A stretch of DNA of 64,000 nt from Halanaerobiaceae bacterium (lineage in GTDB: Bacteria; Bacillota; Halanaerobiia; Halanaerobiales; Halarsenatibacteraceae). Shown piece after piece: positions 54,245 to 62,812 of this stretch (positions are counted from its first letter, which is position 1; every line of letters starts with the position of its first letter). Below the pieces are notes generated by a model, which saw only the letters and a program-made list of their open reading frames with translations, was not told where the DNA came from and ran no database searches. Location: contig PWDW01000059.1 in assembly GCA_003553225.1 (NCBI GenBank), positions 1 through 64,000 of the forward strand, in the 5' to 3' direction. Made by a program: the position numbers and the translations under genes.

Positions 54245-56824
54245 ATGAGCAAACAGCAGCAGAATAATAATCCCGAGCGAAAAATCAAAAAAAGGTTGAT
54301 TTCATTTTTAGAGGATTACCGGGACCGGGCCCAGGAAAGGAAAAAAGAATATGATCTACCCCCCCGCCCCCTTGGGGAAGAGGAAGTAAAAACTATCTTT
54401 GCCGCTTTGTCCCTGCCGGATCTGGAAGAAGAAACATTTAAGGTCTTCAGGGAAGTATATGTTGATGATCTGCTTATACGATTGTTAAGTGAAGAAGTGA
54501 GGAGGGGAACTTTTCCTGCCTCTCAGGCCAAGGCTGAAGGTCTGGCCGAAATCATCTATGGAGAGCGAGAAAATAAATATCTGGCCCCCAAAAAAGCTTT
54601 AGAACTCCTGGCGGACATGAAAGGTGGGGCGGCCACCAATCATTTGTTAGATGTAATGGCTGATGATTTTTATACTGATGAGATTGCTGCTATTTTAAAA
54701 AAGACTGTTTTAATAAATAAACAGGAATTCCAGAAATTGGCCGAACTGGCCCCGAAAAAAAAGCAGGCCCGGGAGGTAATTTTAAGCTGGGCTGAAAGAG
54801 AATTTGCCCGGGAGTGGTCACTGCCCGATGAGTACCGGGGTCATACCATGAAGGTTGGGGATAATATAACAACCGGACATCTCAGTCCTTCCAAACATGC
54901 CGATTCCCGAACTGATCAGCCCCGACATGCTCTGCATATAATGGAAGGTCGTGAGGATGAAGAAGATTTTCTGGAACGGCTGGAAGAGCTGAAAAAGAAA
55001 TCCGGAGCTGTCTTTTTAACTGCCGGTCAGGCCCTGGGTGAGGGTTCTTCCCGTAAATCGGCCACCTATACAGTGCTTCAGGTTCTGGGAGAGCCGGTTC
55101 CCGGAGAACCGGAGATTAAAAAGGGAGGAGCTGTCATTGCTGAGAGTATTGCTCCTATATTTAAAAAATCACTAATTGCCTCCGGAGTTCTGCCTTTAAC
55201 TGCTGATACCGGACAGATCCGGGAAGGGGATGAGCTGTTAATTGACCTAAAAAAAGAGCAGATTACAGTTAATGATGATTTTACAGTTTCGGTCGAGCTG
55301 CCCGAAGATTTTGCCCTGGAAAAAATTGCCGCCGGGGGTATGAAATATTTTGATGCTGGAAATGAACTGCAGAAATGGGCGGTTGATTTCTGCCGAAAAG
55401 AAGGGTTTTCTTTCAATGAGGACCGGATACCTGATTTTTTTTCTCCTCCTGCTGTTTCCAGAGAGGTACCCCAGACTCTGGCTCAGAAGATTGCCGGGTG
55501 GAACCGGCTTGATGGGAAAGACACCATTCAGCCCGGAGAGACCGCAGAGATAAGGGTCAGAGGTGTTTTTACCCAGGATACCACCGGCCCGATGACCAAT
55601 AATGAATATCAGGCCATGGCCGGAGGTGATTTTGGAGCTGAGTTTGTAATACAGTCTCTGTGTCATACCGGGGAGTGTCCTTCCAGTGAAGATCGGGATT
55701 TACATCGGGAGCTGAGTGAGTTTGTCACCACCCGCGGTGGGGTCTGTCTGGAACCGGGAGAAGGTATTATCCATACTATCGGTAATCGTTTTGTACTGCC
55801 CACTGATGTTATAGTGGGTGGTGATTCCCATACCCGAACCCCGCGGGGAGTTTCTTTTCCCGCTGCTTCAGATATTGTGGCCGGAGCCATGAAATATGGC
55901 AAACAGTCCCTGACCATGGATCAGTCAGTCAAGGTGGTTTTTAGGGGACGGCCTCCAGAGGGAATTACCGCCCGTGATTTAGTTTCCACCCTGGTGATAT
56001 ATGCCGAACAGACCTGTGGTAAAGAGGTATATAATGGCCGAATTATTGAGATGGAGGGTCTGGAGTTTCTGTCAGGAACTGATCGTTATATCCTGACCAA
56101 TGCTGTGGCCGAAAGAAGTGCTTCGGCCGGTACAATACCTCCTGATGAAACAACCCTGGAACAGATTGAGAAAAATTTAGAGTATTTAAAGTCACGTCCT
56201 GATGCCGGGACTTCTCCTTCAGTAATTAATACCATAAAATCTATAACCGAGTATCTGGAGGATCCGGTGTTACCCCAGGCTGATCCGGGAGCAGAATATG
56301 AAGCGGTAGTGGAAATACCTCTTCAGGAAGTTAGCCAGCCTCTGGTCGCTAAGCCGCACCATCCGGATAATGTAGCCTATCTATCGGAGGTCAGTGGCAC
56401 TGAACTTGATGAAATATATATCGGCAGCTGTGTGGGAGGAGATTTGAACAGTATTCAAAAAGCAGCCCGGATTTTAAAGGGAGAAAAGGTACCCCAGAGT
56501 GTTAATTTTGTGGTCTGTCCCGCCTCCCGTGATATTTATCAGAAGCTGGCCGAAGATGGCAGCCTGGGCGCTCTTTCGGCAGCAGGTGCAACTATAATTA
56601 TGCCCGGCTGTGGTCTGTGTATGGGTAACAAACGCAGGATCGGCTCCGGAGCCGTGGCTCTGACCACCACCACCCGTAACTACCGGTCACGTATAGGACC
56701 GGCTGATTCTCGAACATATCTGGGCAGTGCCCAGGTCGCTGCGGCTGCTGCCGTCAGCGGTAAGTTCCCCACAGCTGATGAATACTTTAGCCTGTATAAA
56801 AAAACAAAACAGGATCTATTTTAA
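54245..56824 (+). CDS. acnB: AcnB-type aconitate hydratase
   Basis: 859 residues with GGAGG before the ATG. The order is that of AcnB: an N-terminal HEAT-like helical domain (to about 160), a swivel domain (VGDNITTGHLSPSKHADS; GQALGEGSSRKSAT) and then the Fe-S catalytic domains (MTNNEYQAMAG; GGDSHTRTPRGVSFPA; AERSASAGTIPPDE). Cluster Cys are in IGSCVGGDL and MPGCGLCMGN. Substitutions relative to E. coli AcnB are many, so citrate/isocitrate use is likely but 2-methylisocitrate is also possible. Expressed alone, ending before a nested terminator; no other citrate-cycle gene is present. Confidence 0.88.
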   Translation: MSKQQQNNNPERKIKKRLISFLEDYRDRAQERKKEYDLPPRPLGEEEVKTIFAALSLPDLEEETFKVFREVYVDDLLIRLLSEEVRRGTFPASQAKAEGLAEIIYGERENKYLAPKKALELLADMKGGAATNHLLDVMADDFYTDEIAAILKKTVLINKQEFQKLAELAPKKKQAREVILSWAEREFAREWSLPDEYRGHTMKVGDNITTGHLSPSKHADSRTDQPRHALHIMEGREDEEDFLERLEELKKKSGAVFLTAGQALGEGSSRKSATYTVLQVLGEPVPGEPEIKKGGAVIAESIAPIFKKSLIASGVLPLTADTGQIREGDELLIDLKKEQITVNDDFTVSVELPEDFALEKIAAGGMKYFDAGNELQKWAVDFCRKEGFSFNEDRIPDFFSPPAVSREVPQTLAQKIAGWNRLDGKDTIQPGETAEIRVRGVFTQDTTGPMTNNEYQAMAGGDFGAEFVIQSLCHTGECPSSEDRDLHRELSEFVTTRGGVCLEPGEGIIHTIGNRFVLPTDVIVGGDSHTRTPRGVSFPAASDIVAGAMKYGKQSLTMDQSVKVVFRGRPPEGITARDLVSTLVIYAEQTCGKEVYNGRIIEMEGLEFLSGTDRYILTNAVAERSASAGTIPPDETTLEQIEKNLEYLKSRPDAGTSPSVINTIKSITEYLEDPVLPQADPGAEYEAVVEIPLQEVSQPLVAKPHHPDNVAYLSEVSGTELDEIYIGSCVGGDLNSIQKAARILKGEKVPQSVNFVVCPASRDIYQKLAEDGSLGALSAAGATIIMPGCGLCMGNKRRIGSGAVALTTTTRNYRSRIGPADSRTYLGSAQVAAAAAVSGKFPTADEYFSLYKKTKQDLF

Positions 56825-56991
56825 TTTTCTTGAGGGTTTGTTGTGATCAGCTGAGGTCAAGTGAATCTCCACTTAAATCAAAAATATAGATGGAGTTTTC
56901 TTTGTCCAAATCAGATAAAATAACAAAAATGTTATTCTAAGTATAAGATGGCTGTTAACAGAATCTTAACAGCTGTGAAAAAACTGCAGGA

Positions 56992-57036
56992 CCCGGCAAT
57001 TTTTACCTCCCGGCACCGGGAGGTTTTTTTGCCGGG
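56992..57036 (+). terminator. Nested terminator after acnB
   Basis: The inner stem CCTCCCG (57006-57012) and CGGGAGG (57017-57023) is followed by seven T (57024-57030). Outer arms CCCGGC (56992-56997) and GCCGGG (57031-57036) enclose it, so the hairpin can act on both strands. Confidence 0.85.
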
Positions 57037-57279
57037 AATTATATTAACATAATGTTTTGCGTTTTAATAAATTGTTGATAGATCAAATGAAATATTGGAC
57101 AATATATTTAAAATTTTAATAAATTATTTCAAAGATTGATTTTAAAGTATGAAGAAGTATAAATAAGATAGAGAGAGTATATTATGTTTTATCTACAATA
57201 AAGTGATAAATTGTATTTGCATGAAAGAATTTAAAGTGATAAATTAAAATTATCAAAATAAAAAATTTTTTATAATTAA

Positions 57280-57293
57280 TGTAAGCGCTTACG
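57280..57293 (+). promoter_or_regulatory. Palindromic LacI/CcpA-type operator
   Basis: GTAAGCGCTTAC (57281-57292) is a perfect 12-bp palindrome. With flanks it reads TGTAAGCGCTTACG, one base off the catabolite-response consensus TGWAANCGNTNWCA. It lies about 105 bases before the kinase start and just after a TATAAT box at 57271-57276, where a repressor would block transcription. Confidence 0.75.
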
Positions 57294-57396
57294 ATTTTAA
57301 AACTTTTATATTTTCATTATATTATTATAATAGTTATAGGGAAACATCTTTATGTTGAAAATATATTAAATTTATTTGAAAAAGGAGAGAATACAT

Positions 57397-58287
57397 ATGA
57401 GTATTGCTGTGGTAGGTAGTTTAAATATGGATTTAGTTACATATACCGAAAAGTTTCCCGAGCCTGGAGAAACAGTAATTGGAAATGATTTTTCTCAGAT
57501 ACCGGGTGGTAAGGGGGCCAATCAGGCTTTAAATATAGCCTGTTTAGAACAAGAAGTTTTATTTATAGGAGCCTGTGGGAAAGATCATTATGGTAAAATC
57601 TTAAAACACAATCTTGAAAAAAATGGGGTTAATATTGAATGTTTATATGAGGTTGAAACCAGTACTGGTATTGCTAGTATAAATGTTGATAATAAGGGGG
57701 AAAATAAAATTATTGTGGTTCCGGGAGCCAATTATGAATTGACAGCAGAAAAGATTGAAAATCTGGAAGAAATTATAAAAGATAAAGACATAATCTTACT
57801 GCAGATGGAAATACCGGAAGAGACTATAATAAAAACTATTGAAATTGCTGAGAATTCAACTATTATTCTGGATCCCGCTCCCCCAAAAAAACTGCCGCAA
57901 GGAATATACGGTAAAATTGATTATATCTTACCCAACCAAAATGAACTGCATAAATTGTGTAAAGATTGTGTTACTGTCCAGGAAAAAATGAAGACTCTTC
58001 TGAATTGGGGGGTGAAATCAGTAATATATACTAGGGGGGCAGAAGGAGTTGAATTTATTTCACAAAAGGAGAGAAAAAAATATGAGGCTTATGATGTAGA
58101 AAATGTTGTGGATAGAACAGGTGCGGGAGATGCTTTAGCCGGTGCTTTTGCTTATGCCCTTAATCAGGGCTGGGAGATTGAGCGAGCAATTTCTTTTGCC
58201 AATAAAGTTGCCGGTATTTCGGTCTGTAAACCGGGAGCTCAAAATTCATTCAGTGATAAAGAGCTGGAAATAATTCACAAAAATTAA
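57397..58287 (+). CDS. Ribokinase-family sugar kinase (PfkB)
   Basis: 296 residues from the ATG at 57397, after AAGGAG; the TTG at 57376 is unlikely. The PfkB family marks are VVGSLNMDLVTYTEKFPEPGET, IPGGKGANQALNIACL, IIVVPGAN, DPAPPKKLP and the ATP/base block VVDRTGAGDALAGAFAYAL. This is closest to ribokinase (GGKGANQA, GAGDALAGA) and to related nucleoside kinases. It phosphorylates ribose or a ribosyl compound in the cytoplasm. The base composition is noticeably more AT-rich than in the genes before acnB. An ADP-ribosylglycohydrolase-family gene at the end of the operon supports ribose as the product. Confidence 0.85.
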   Translation: MSIAVVGSLNMDLVTYTEKFPEPGETVIGNDFSQIPGGKGANQALNIACLEQEVLFIGACGKDHYGKILKHNLEKNGVNIECLYEVETSTGIASINVDNKGENKIIVVPGANYELTAEKIENLEEIIKDKDIILLQMEIPEETIIKTIEIAENSTIILDPAPPKKLPQGIYGKIDYILPNQNELHKLCKDCVTVQEKMKTLLNWGVKSVIYTRGAEGVEFISQKERKKYEAYDVENVVDRTGAGDALAGAFAYALNQGWEIERAISFANKVAGISVCKPGAQNSFSDKELEIIHKN

Positions 58288-58352
58288 AATGAAATTTTTT
58301 TCACAAAAATTTGATAATTTGGATATTAAAATTTCAAGGTGGAGGTTAAACT

Positions 58353-59336
58353 ATGACGGCATTTTTAGTTAGAAGAAGTTTTTATATGATTTTTACTTTG
58401 ATTGTAGTTTCTATACTTGGTTTTATCATAATTAATCTGCCTCCCGGGACCTATTTAGATGTATATATTGCTGAACTTCAATCTATGGGGACAGCAACCG
58501 CAATGGAACAAAGACAGGCTATTGTACAAAGATTTGGTTTAGACCAGCCGCTGTATTACCAGTACTGGAACTGGATTAGTGGTTTTATTCGTGGTGACTT
58601 TGGAATATCCTTTATGTATGAACGACCGGTTTCAGATCTTATCTGGTCAAGACTGGGTTATACTGTAATTCTTTCCACCTCGACTTTAATTTTTACCTGG
58701 TTGGTGGCTCTCCCAATTGGTATATATTCAGCGGTAAATAAATATAGTATTGGAGATAATATATTTACCTTTTTTGGATTTTTGGGACTTTCCATTCCTA
58801 ACTTCCTTTTGGCGCTGGTCTTTATGGTTATATCAGCAAGAGTCCTGGGTCATACAGTAGGTGGTTTATTTTCTATGGAGTATCGTGATGCGGTTTGGAG
58901 TATCGGTAAATTTATTGATTTACTAAAACATCTTTGGATTCCGGTAATTGTTGTGGGCACCGCGGGAACAGCCACCTTAATCAGAATAATGAGAGGGAAT
59001 TTATTGGATATATTAAACCAGCAGTATATTCAGACTGCCCGTGCCAAAGGCCTAAAGGAAAATATTGTCATTTATAAACATGCTGTTAGAAACGCAATTC
59101 ATCCCTTAATTATGCAGCTGGGGATGACTTTTCCGCAAATTATATCCGGGGGCATGATTGTAGCAATAGTTTTGAGTTTGCCCACAGTGGGCCCTATGTA
59201 TTTTGAAGCTTTAGCCCAGCAGGATATGTATTTAGCGGGTACCTTTTTGATGATGGTTTCATTTTTACTGATTTTCGGAAATTTAGTTGCAGATTTTTTA
59301 CTTGCCCTGGTTGATCCACGAATTAGATACGAATAG
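58353..59336 (+). CDS. Opp/Dpp-type ABC transporter permease (DppB-like)
   Basis: 327 residues with GGTGGAGG before the ATG. About six membrane helices; the opening FLVRRSFYMIFTLIVVSILGFIIINLPPG and FGLDQPLYYQYWNWISGFIRGDFG are typical of OppB/DppB. The EAA loop is ARAKGLKENIVIYKHAVRNAIHPLI. It forms the channel with the following DppC-like protein. No ATPase genes of this transporter are in view; they may lie beyond the window. Next to a ribokinase and a ribosyl-hydrolase-like gene, a glycoside or nucleoside-like ligand is more likely than a peptide (inference). Confidence 0.88.
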   Translation: MTAFLVRRSFYMIFTLIVVSILGFIIINLPPGTYLDVYIAELQSMGTATAMEQRQAIVQRFGLDQPLYYQYWNWISGFIRGDFGISFMYERPVSDLIWSRLGYTVILSTSTLIFTWLVALPIGIYSAVNKYSIGDNIFTFFGFLGLSIPNFLLALVFMVISARVLGHTVGGLFSMEYRDAVWSIGKFIDLLKHLWIPVIVVGTAGTATLIRIMRGNLLDILNQQYIQTARAKGLKENIVIYKHAVRNAIHPLIMQLGMTFPQIISGGMIVAIVLSLPTVGPMYFEALAQQDMYLAGTFLMMVSFLLIFGNLVADFLLALVDPRIRYE

Positions 59337-59351
59337 AGGAGGAAAGAAGTT

Positions 59352-60518
59352 ATGTCAAATTCAGAAATCAGAGAACCAGCTGTCAGTCCGGAAGGGCAAA
59401 AAGAGGTAAATATAGATCCAGATATACAGCAAATTAAATCATTAAGTCGTTTTCAGCTGATGAAAAGAGCTTTTTTCAAAAACAAGCTTGCTATTGCAGC
59501 CGGTTTTGTCCTTATAATTTTGTATATTACTATGGTATTTTTCCCTAATCTTTTTTCTACCCATCCTCCTTTTCAGCAGGATAGAAACAACATGTATGCC
59601 CCTCCACAGAGAATCAGATTTTTTGATGTCGATGGAAATTTTAATTTAAGACCTTTTGTTTACCCCTATGATATGGAACTTGATTTTGAAACTTTTCAAT
59701 ATGAATACACTCCCAATTATGACGAAAAAAAGTTTATTTATTTTTTCAATCGGGGTTTTTCATATAAATTGGGAGGTTTCTGGGATACTGATATACATTT
59801 TATGGGTTTAGAATCAGAGGAAGATATGTTTTTTATTTTTGGCAGTGATCGTATGGGCAGGGATATTTTTTCGAGAATAGTTCATGCAGGACGAGTCTCT
59901 CTTACAGTTGGTCTGGTCGGTGTTGCTTTAACCATCATTTTAGGTTCTTTTTTCGGGACTTTATCTGGTTATATGGGGGGTATAATAGATCAAATTATAC
60001 AGCGTATTATTGAGATACTTCTGTCTTTCCCCACAATTCCTTTATGGGCTGCCCTTGCAGCGGCTTTACCTCAGGACTGGAGTTCTATAAGAATATTTTT
60101 TGGTATTTCAATTATTATTGCTTTGAGAAACTGGGCTGGTTTGGGCAGACAGGTACGGGGAAAAGTTATGAGTTTTCGTGAATCCGAATATACTATCGCT
60201 GCTAGAATTGGTGGTGCTTCACATTTATATATTATTCTGCATCATATGATTCCCAATGCCTTCAGTCATATCATTGTTATCGGAACTCTTTCCATTCCCG
60301 CAATGATCATAGCAGAAACTGCTCTTAGTTTCTTGGGGTTAGGAATTCAGCCACCTATGGTAAGCTGGGGAACTTTACTGGAAGCATCACAGCGGGTTAA
60401 TGTGGTAATAAATTATCCCTGGATCATGATCCCCGGTTTGTTTGTAGTAATTGCAGTACTTGCCTTTAACTTTCTGGGAGATGGATTTAGAGATGCTGCA
60501 GATCCATTTTCTTCTTAA
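59352..60518 (+). CDS. Opp/Dpp-type ABC transporter permease (DppC-like) with enlarged loop
   Basis: 388 residues with GAGGAGG before the ATG, 15 bases after the DppB-like gene. The N-terminus is cytoplasmic, then helix 1 (AIAAGFVLIILYITMVFFPNLF). An unusually long external loop, roughly residues 75-165, separates it from GSDRMGRDIFSRIVHAGRVSL. Longer loops of this kind occur in sugar-linked Opp-type importers such as those of Thermotoga. The EAA loop is ARIGGASHLYIILHHMIPNAFSHII. It should pair with the DppB-like protein. Confidence 0.87.
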   Translation: MSNSEIREPAVSPEGQKEVNIDPDIQQIKSLSRFQLMKRAFFKNKLAIAAGFVLIILYITMVFFPNLFSTHPPFQQDRNNMYAPPQRIRFFDVDGNFNLRPFVYPYDMELDFETFQYEYTPNYDEKKFIYFFNRGFSYKLGGFWDTDIHFMGLESEEDMFFIFGSDRMGRDIFSRIVHAGRVSLTVGLVGVALTIILGSFFGTLSGYMGGIIDQIIQRIIEILLSFPTIPLWAALAAALPQDWSSIRIFFGISIIIALRNWAGLGRQVRGKVMSFRESEYTIAARIGGASHLYIILHHMIPNAFSHIIVIGTLSIPAMIIAETALSFLGLGIQPPMVSWGTLLEASQRVNVVINYPWIMIPGLFVVIAVLAFNFLGDGFRDAADPFSS

Positions 60519-60583
60519 AAATATTGATTATCTGTTTTAAGAGAAATGTTTGAAATACAATGAATCATTACTTATTTACAGAA

Positions 60584-60620
60584 ATTAAAAATAGAATTAT
60601 GTTAAAATTCTATTTTTAAT
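60584..60620 (+). repeat. 14-bp inverted repeat before the binding-protein gene
   Basis: ATTAAAAATAGAAT (60584-60597) and ATTCTATTTTTAAT (60607-60620) are perfect arms with a 9-base loop. It lies in the 179-base gap between the second permease and the binding-protein gene; it may cut transcription partially or bind a regulator. AAAGGAGG follows before the next start. Confidence 0.75.
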
Positions 60621-60697
60621 ATATACAAACTGAATTTATTAGAAAGGGGGTTAGCAGTTTAACCAAAAATAATAGTATAAATTAAAGGAGGAAAAAA

Positions 60698-62725
60698 ATG
60701 TTATCAAGAAAAGAAGTGATTTCTCTGCTTGTAACTATGTCTCTTCTGGTATTGTTGTCATCTGCTGCCCTAGCTGTAAAAGGAGAAGCTCTGGATACTG
60801 TTATTGATGAGTATAATCAGGCTCCCATGCTGCAGGAGATGGTGGATGCCGGAGAAATTTCTGATGTTGAAGACAGATTACCTAAAAACCCTATGGTTAT
60901 TGAACCCTGGCACGAAATAGGAGAATATGGTGGTACCTGGCACCGTTTCAGTACATCCCAGGACTGGATTTTCTGGGCAAATTATCTTTATGATTGGTCC
61001 TTAGTGCGCTGGACCAAAGATAGTACTGAAATTGCTCCCAATATAGTTGTGGAGTGGGATAGTAATGAAGAAAAAACCTCCTGGACCTTTCATTTGCGTG
61101 AAGGTGCAAAATGGTCTGATGGGGAAGCAATTACCACTGAAGACATCAGATTCTGGTGGGAAGATATGGCTCAGGATCCAGGTCATGCAGAATCAATACC
61201 GGAATGGGGCCGGGCTCCTAATGGGGAGCGCATGGAGTTAAATATAGTTGATGATTATACCTTTCAGATGAATTTTGCCGTATCATCTCCTTTATTGCTA
61301 GAAAGATTAGCAATCTGGTGTGATGGACAGCTGAGGTCTTATACAATTGCCCCCAGTCATTATCTGAAACAGTTTCATCCCCGATATTCAGATGAATATG
61401 ATGATTATGTTACAGTACAAGAAAAAGACAACTTTCTGTTAAATCCTGAGGTACCTGTTTTATCAGCCTGGATGCTGGTGGAAGAAGAAGTTGGGGAAAG
61501 AGTGAGGTGGGAACGTAATCCCTATTACTGGGTGGTAGATACTGCAGGAAACCAGCTGCCCTATATAGATGAAGTTGATATGAGATATGTAGCTGATGCC
61601 GAAGTTATGAAGCTGAGAGTGATGGAGGGTCAGGCTGATTTGTTAACTCCTGCCCGACCGGATATCTTTTCTGTAAGAGAACTGCCTCTGGTCTTACAAT
61701 CAGAAGAGCGTGGTAATTATAGAACAATTCGCTGGGGTGGTGGCTCTGGTGCCGTTTTCACCTATTATCCTAATCGTGAACATCAGGATCCGGACAAAAA
61801 AGAGCTTTATAATACCCCGGAATTTAACAGAGCACTTTCCCATGCTCTAAACAGACAGGAAATGATTGACACCCTTTATTTCGGAGAAGGTTACCCGACA
61901 ACCGGTACCTATCATCCGGCAGCTATTGAGTACAGAAGAACTGAAGAAGGCCGAGAAATGTTTGAAAAATGGCGTGATTCTTATGTTGAATATGATCCGG
62001 AAAAAGCCGGTTCACTGCTGGATGAGATTGGTGTTGTTGATCAGACCGGTGATGGCTGGAGAGATTTACCAAATGGTGAAAGTTTAGTATTAAGAATAGA
62101 CATGTCTTCTGGTGCTCGAGATGAGTATTTCGATATCAATGAGATGACACAGGAATTCTGGCAGGATGTAGGATTGAATACGGAGATTAATACTGTAGCT
62201 GGAGCTCAGCTTGGTATTATGGATTCCGAACAGACTTATGATATTCTGGGTAATAGAGGGAATGAAGAAGGACATGATAATATTACTTTTCCGGTATGGC
62301 TGGCTCCCTTCTGGGGTGAATACTGGGAAGGTCTAAAAGGTCAGTATTTTGCTCTTAGACATGATCCGGACCTTATTGAAGCTCAATTGGACAGAGATCC
62401 CAGGGACAGAGAACCACCCTTTATGGTTCCCGAACCTGGTAGTGCAGTGGATAGGTTACAGAAGTTAATGGCTCAGGCTATGGAGGAACCTGATTCCTAT
62501 GCCCGAGATCAGCTTGTTTTTGATATGATTGATATTCACATTGAGGAGGGGCCTTTCTGGATTGGTACTGTGGGTACACCACCGGCTTCTCCGGGAATTG
62601 TGAAAAACAATTTCCATAATGTCCCCTATGCTGAGGAATTAGAGTGGGGCGGCAGAGTCTATCCCTGGACCCAATCATATCCAGGACAGGTACTTCCGGC
62701 TCAGTATTTTATGACTGAAGAATAG
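60698..62725 (+). CDS. Periplasmic solute-binding protein, family 5 (Opp/Dpp type)
   Basis: 675 residues with AAAGGAGG before the ATG. The Sec signal (VISLLVTMSLLVLLSSAALA) has no lipobox Cys, so the protein is free in a periplasm. Family 5 features are ATP-independent ligand cradle blocks: IAPNIVVEWDSNEEKTSWTF, LREGAKWSDGEAITTEDIRFWWED, FNRALSHALNRQEMIDTLYFGEG and DPEKAGSLLDEIG. At 675 residues it is longer than peptide binders (about 540) and close to the long family 5 proteins linked to sugars or antibiotics in anaerobes. It belongs to the operon of the kinase and permeases. Confidence 0.87.
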   Translation: MLSRKEVISLLVTMSLLVLLSSAALAVKGEALDTVIDEYNQAPMLQEMVDAGEISDVEDRLPKNPMVIEPWHEIGEYGGTWHRFSTSQDWIFWANYLYDWSLVRWTKDSTEIAPNIVVEWDSNEEKTSWTFHLREGAKWSDGEAITTEDIRFWWEDMAQDPGHAESIPEWGRAPNGERMELNIVDDYTFQMNFAVSSPLLLERLAIWCDGQLRSYTIAPSHYLKQFHPRYSDEYDDYVTVQEKDNFLLNPEVPVLSAWMLVEEEVGERVRWERNPYYWVVDTAGNQLPYIDEVDMRYVADAEVMKLRVMEGQADLLTPARPDIFSVRELPLVLQSEERGNYRTIRWGGGSGAVFTYYPNREHQDPDKKELYNTPEFNRALSHALNRQEMIDTLYFGEGYPTTGTYHPAAIEYRRTEEGREMFEKWRDSYVEYDPEKAGSLLDEIGVVDQTGDGWRDLPNGESLVLRIDMSSGARDEYFDINEMTQEFWQDVGLNTEINTVAGAQLGIMDSEQTYDILGNRGNEEGHDNITFPVWLAPFWGEYWEGLKGQYFALRHDPDLIEAQLDRDPRDREPPFMVPEPGSAVDRLQKLMAQAMEEPDSYARDQLVFDMIDIHIEEGPFWIGTVGTPPASPGIVKNNFHNVPYAEELEWGGRVYPWTQSYPGQVLPAQYFMTEE

Positions 62726-62755
62726 GTTTTATTTGTCCTAAGTCTTGTTAGTAAA

Positions 62756-62783
62756 AGCGCGGGGTTTAAGTTTTCCCCGCGCT
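62756..62783 (+). other. GC-rich hairpin after the binding-protein gene
   Basis: AGCGCGGGG (62756-62764) and CCCCGCGCT (62775-62783), a perfect 9-bp stem with a 10-base loop. No T-run follows, and the next gene starts 30 bases later, so an mRNA stabiliser or partial terminator is likelier than a full stop. Confidence 0.7.
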
Positions 62784-62812
62784 ATTAATTAATAATCTAG
62801 GGAGGAATTAAA

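Larger units (their letters stand above)
56825..57396 (+). other. 572-base AT-rich gap with terminator, inverted repeat and operator
   Basis: After acnB lie GCTGTTAA (56951-56958) and TTAACAGC (56966-56973), a perfect 8-bp stem with a 7-base loop, then the terminator at 56992-57036. The remaining 340 bases are very AT-rich and hold no gene. TATAAT at 57271-57276 and at 57326-57331 are possible -10 boxes on either side of the operator, without convincing -35 boxes. Confidence 0.5.
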
